Of a DNA stretch of 64,000 nucleotides, positions 61,469 to 64,000 are shown piece after piece. The number at the start of each line of letters is the position of its first letter. Position 1 is the first letter of the stretch. The position numbers and the translations under genes were made by a program. Under the pieces are notes generated by a model that worked only from the letters and a program-made list of their open reading frames with translations, was not told where the DNA came from and did not search any database. The stretch comes from Chionoecetes opilio (lineage: Eukaryota; Arthropoda; Malacostraca; Decapoda; Majidae), in assembly GCA_016584305.1 (NCBI GenBank), contig JACEEZ010022703.1:32501-96500 (forward strand). Direction: 5' to 3'.

Positions 61469-61975
61469 GTGTAGCGCGCCGACTAGCTGCCCTGCCCGGA
61501 TAGCTACCCTGCCACGACTACGCACACGCTGCCCGATGACGTCACACAGGAAAACATTGGCCACGCCTCCCCGGACCAGAACATTATCATCAGATTCGCT
61601 TATTTAACTAAATAAGTCTACAAAACTTAACCCAAACCTATCTAACCTAACCAAACCTAAATCAAATCTAAACCAAGCCTTAACTTCACTTAAATTTAAC
61701 CTAATCAAACTTAAGTAACCTAAATACCTTGCTATTATCAATAAAAATAAATTTGGTTTTAAAATTTGGGTTAAGTTAACGTTTGGTTTAGGTTTCATTT
61801 AGGTTTGGTTTAAAATTTTTGGGTAGGTTTGGAAGTTAAGTTTTGTAGACATTTAGGTAAAATAAGCGAATCTGACGATAATGTTCTGGTCCAGGAGGCG
61901 TGATCAAGTTTTCCTGTGTGATTCATCTGTCGTACGTGCGCAGTCGTGGCAGGGTAACTAGTCGGCGTGCTACAC
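61469..61975. mobile_element. Foldback element, about 507 bp
   Basis: The ends GTGTAGCGCGCCGACTAG and CTAGTCGGCGTGCTACAC are inverses. The arms (about 200 bp) include CCAGAACATTATCATCAGAT and its inverse. The core consists of degenerate CCTAA words on one side and TTAGG words on the other. Confidence 0.75.
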
Positions 61976-61994
61976 GGCATAGGAACGTTTAAAG

Positions 61995-62300
61995 CGATTC
62001 AGCTGCTTTATCGGCCTGCTTGTGGCACTATTCAGCTGCTATATTGGCCCACTTGTGGCACTATTCAAATGTTAAGTCGGCCTGCTTGTGGCACTATTCA
62101 AATGCTAAGTCGGGCCTGCTTGTGGCACTATTTGGATGCTAAATCGGCCTGCTTGTGGGACGATTCAGTTGCTGTGTAGGCCCGCTTATGGCACTATTTG
62201 GATGCTAAATCGGCTTGCTTGTGGCACGATGCAGTTGCTGTGTTGGCCCGCTTATGGCACGATATAGATGCTATGTCGGCCCGTTTGTGGCTCAGTAGTG
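61995..62300 (+). repeat. 33-bp tandem repeat, about 9 diverged copies
   Basis: The unit is CGGCCTGCTTGTGGCACTAT plus TCAAATGCTAAGT. It is subterminal to the right CCCAGCAAAC end. Confidence 0.85.
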
Positions 62301-62511
62301 GCAATAGTTTGGTTACGGTTTGCCGACACAGATCTGACACAGAAACGTAACGTAACCGACACAGGCCCGGGGTGCAAACATGTACGCACAAGTTGTCGGT
62401 CCGCAGCCAGGCCGATAACTTCATTACGGTTTGCCGATTCAATGCCAATATGCCGTTTGTGATTTGCCGGCACTAATTTGATGCCGGCCCGTCATGACAA
62501 TGTTTGCTGGG

Positions 62512-63279
62512 AAGGAAAGGGGGGGGGGGGGGAAACAGGAGCTGAATTTGTTACATCTTACCTGGGTGGAGGACGGATGGAGACTGAGCGTCTCACGGAG
62601 TTATGGCCGTCTCGCCCAAAAGGGAATTGTTTGGAAAGTCTCACCGTGACCTCAAATTAAAAACTTATAATCCCGAAATAACTATTTAAGTAATGAAACT
62701 TGCGTATATAAGAACATGTGGCTTATAATATAAACCTGTTTTACTTTGATACTGAAGAATTTAATATGCCTAGTCTAATAACCAAGACAGGTATTATTTG
62801 TGGGCCCGTCAACTATCCGAACACATTTTTGGAGTGAGAGGGTGAAATATGAAGCCTAGAAATTTGGTAGGTTTTCATTTTAGCGTGTATACTTATTACA
62901 ACGCCCATATATGACCATAACCGATAACGATAGGGATTATTTTGAAAGCCATGAGGATTCTAAGAGGGTTCCTAAATCTGAGAAGATGATTTGGAAAGAA
63001 AGAAAAGAATTGAATACGTTAGTTATGACTGATCGCAGAATAATTATTCCACGGAACTTTCCTCGCATACGGGGTGTCGGGAGAGAGAAAGTGAAAGAAG
63101 GAAGGAGAAAATGGCGGAAAAAAGGAAAGAAGAATGAAACAAAATGGTGGTTTCGGATGAGACGATGAGTCACCCGTGAAACTAAAAAAAGAATTACTTA
63201 CAAGACATAACTCGGGAATTTTATGATAATAATTCTCATACTATCATCTCCCGAATAATGGGCATTACAATTGCAGTTT
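62512..63279. other. No gene seen
   Basis: A poly-G run at 62519-62532 and ordinary sequence. An 85-codon Lys/Arg-rich frame at 62911-63168 has no recognisable content. Confidence 0.5.
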
Positions 63280-63315
63280 TAATAGACTTGCCATCACGTT
63301 CCAACGCCTTGAAGA

Positions 63316-63700
63316 CTAGCTGTATACCTCCACATGAGCACCTCCATTTTCGACAACCTTCAGCCACCTTCGGACGCAGGCCTCTCCGACGTTTTGCAGC
63401 ATCTCTTCCCCGACCTCGCTGCAGGCCGTGCGGATTCTTTCCTCAAGCTGTGACAGGTTACGAGGCTTATAGTGGCATACACCTTGCTTTTGATATAGCC
63501 CCACAGAAAAAAGTCACAAGGTATGAGGTCGGGGGAGCGCGGAGCCCATTCGAGGGGACGCCTTCGACCGATCCATCCATCGGTCAGGAAACTTGATGTT
63601 CAGGAAATCCCTCACTAACCTGGCAAAGTGGGGAGGGGCTCCGTCTTGTTGAAAAAAGACATTAGCAAGGTCACTCCTCGCCTGAAGTTGTGGCACAGCA
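63316..63700 (-). pseudogene. Broken mariner/Tc1-type transposase, C-terminal part
   Basis: The minus strand reads FFQQDGAPPHFARLVRDF (catalytic Asp region) and then, after one frame change near 63560-63580, RSPDLIPCDFFLWGYIKSKV (third catalytic acidic region). After another near 63500 it reads the tail LSQLEERIRTACSEVGEEML up to a stop at 63316. At least two frameshifts make it non-functional. The N-terminal part is not seen in order: upstream sequence continues to about 63850 and then meets an inverted copy of the tail. Confidence 0.8.
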
Positions 63701-63865
63701 ATTACTCCTGCAGCATCTCCAGGTAATTAATTTTTTCCCCGTAACGGTGGTCGTGTTAATTACCGGATGCATCGCAGAAGAAAAATGGTCCAACCAGCCC
63801 AGTGCTAGACATGGCACACCAAACCACCAGCTTCGGAGAGTCGCGTTCAATCTCGAGAATTTCGG

Positions 63866-64000
63866 TCGGGGAAGAGATGCTGCAAAACGTCGGAGAGGCC
63901 TGCGTTCGAAGGTGGCTGAAGGTTATCGAAACTGGAGGTGCTCATGTGGAGGTATACAGCTAGTCTTCAAGGTGTTGGAACGTGATGGCAAGTCTAGCAA
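63866..64000 (+). pseudogene. Second, inverted copy of the transposase tail at the window edge
   Basis: The plus strand encodes VGEEMLQNVGEACVRRWLKV and ends HVEVYS-stop at 63960-63962. The following flank matches 63285-63315. It is about 95 percent the inverse of 63285-63425, so the element has two tails pointing outwards. It may continue beyond 64000. Confidence 0.8.

Larger units (their letters stand above)
56838..62511. mobile_element. Region bounded by CCCAGCAAACAT inverted ends, 5.7 kb
   Basis: The left end CCCAGCAAACATGGGC and right end ATGTTTGCTGGG are a 12-bp exact inverted pair. Both ends are followed by CGGC/GGCC-rich sequence. No transposase is seen. Inside are a dispersed repeat, a 30-bp array, an AT-filled MITE, a SINE and a foldback element. 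It may be one large composite or two solo ends. Stretches without further features: 57061-58149, 59041-59333, 59771-60520 and 60871-61468. Confidence 0.45.

Noticed and set aside
63258..63596. A 112-codon plus-strand frame
   Set aside because: Antisense of the transposase relic; its peptide has no family resemblance, whereas the minus strand has DDE motifs.

Overview
The window is animal nuclear DNA, most likely from an arthropod and probably a decapod crustacean. That is an inference from several things. Two split genes have large AT-rich introns. Simple-sequence tracts (CA, CT, GA, ACT, CCTT) and minisatellites take up an extreme share of the window. There are degenerate CCTAA/TTAGG-like pentamers, tRNA-derived SINEs, a LINE family, several foldback MITE families and mariner-type remnants. 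I see no prokaryotic operon, phage, CRISPR array or complete transposon.

Only two protein-coding genes can be supported. (1) A tetraspanin membrane protein on the + strand runs from 15208 to 44153. Six exons are visible, all with phase-0 junctions: 15208-15300, 32708-32791, 35158-35259, 39447-39521, 40349-40417 and 43950-44153. They give 208 residues with four membrane segments, but the exon carrying the CCG core of the large extracellular loop is not visible. It should lie in intron 5, which is mostly tandem repeat. (2) Adenine phosphoribosyltransferase (Aprt) on the - strand runs from 52175 down to 49367 in four exons (52096-52175, 51085-51322, 49993-50071, 49367-49503). It is a complete 177-residue purine-salvage enzyme. 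The two genes converge, with about 5.2 kb of repeats between their stop codons. They have no functional link that I can see.

Layout. 1-15207 is repeats upstream of the tetraspanin: minisatellites, a 2-kb cluster of foldback elements (4846-6862), a nested TIR element (6866-8060), SINE heads (9680-10375) and an hAT-like MITE (11476-12254). 15301-32707 is the 17.4-kb first intron, with many arrays including a 2.25-kb 27-bp array (23350-25606). 32708-44153 holds the remaining tetraspanin exons, each embedded in arrays. 44154-49366 is intergenic, with a near-perfect 226-bp palindrome, a 32-bp array and a 71-bp array. 49367-52175 is Aprt. 52176-64000 holds foldback elements, elements with CCCAGCAAAC termini, and a broken mariner-type transposase at the right edge.

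No new biochemical system is visible. The most interesting pattern is where the minisatellites come from. Several arrays are expansions of identifiable parent segments: the 3' tail of a LINE (41340-43095), an internal segment of a dispersed repeat (28627-29043), and sequence next to the splice sites of tetraspanin exon 3 and Aprt exon 2. All coordinates come from reading the sequence by eye. Splice sites were checked for GT/AG and frame, but no alignment or database search was run.
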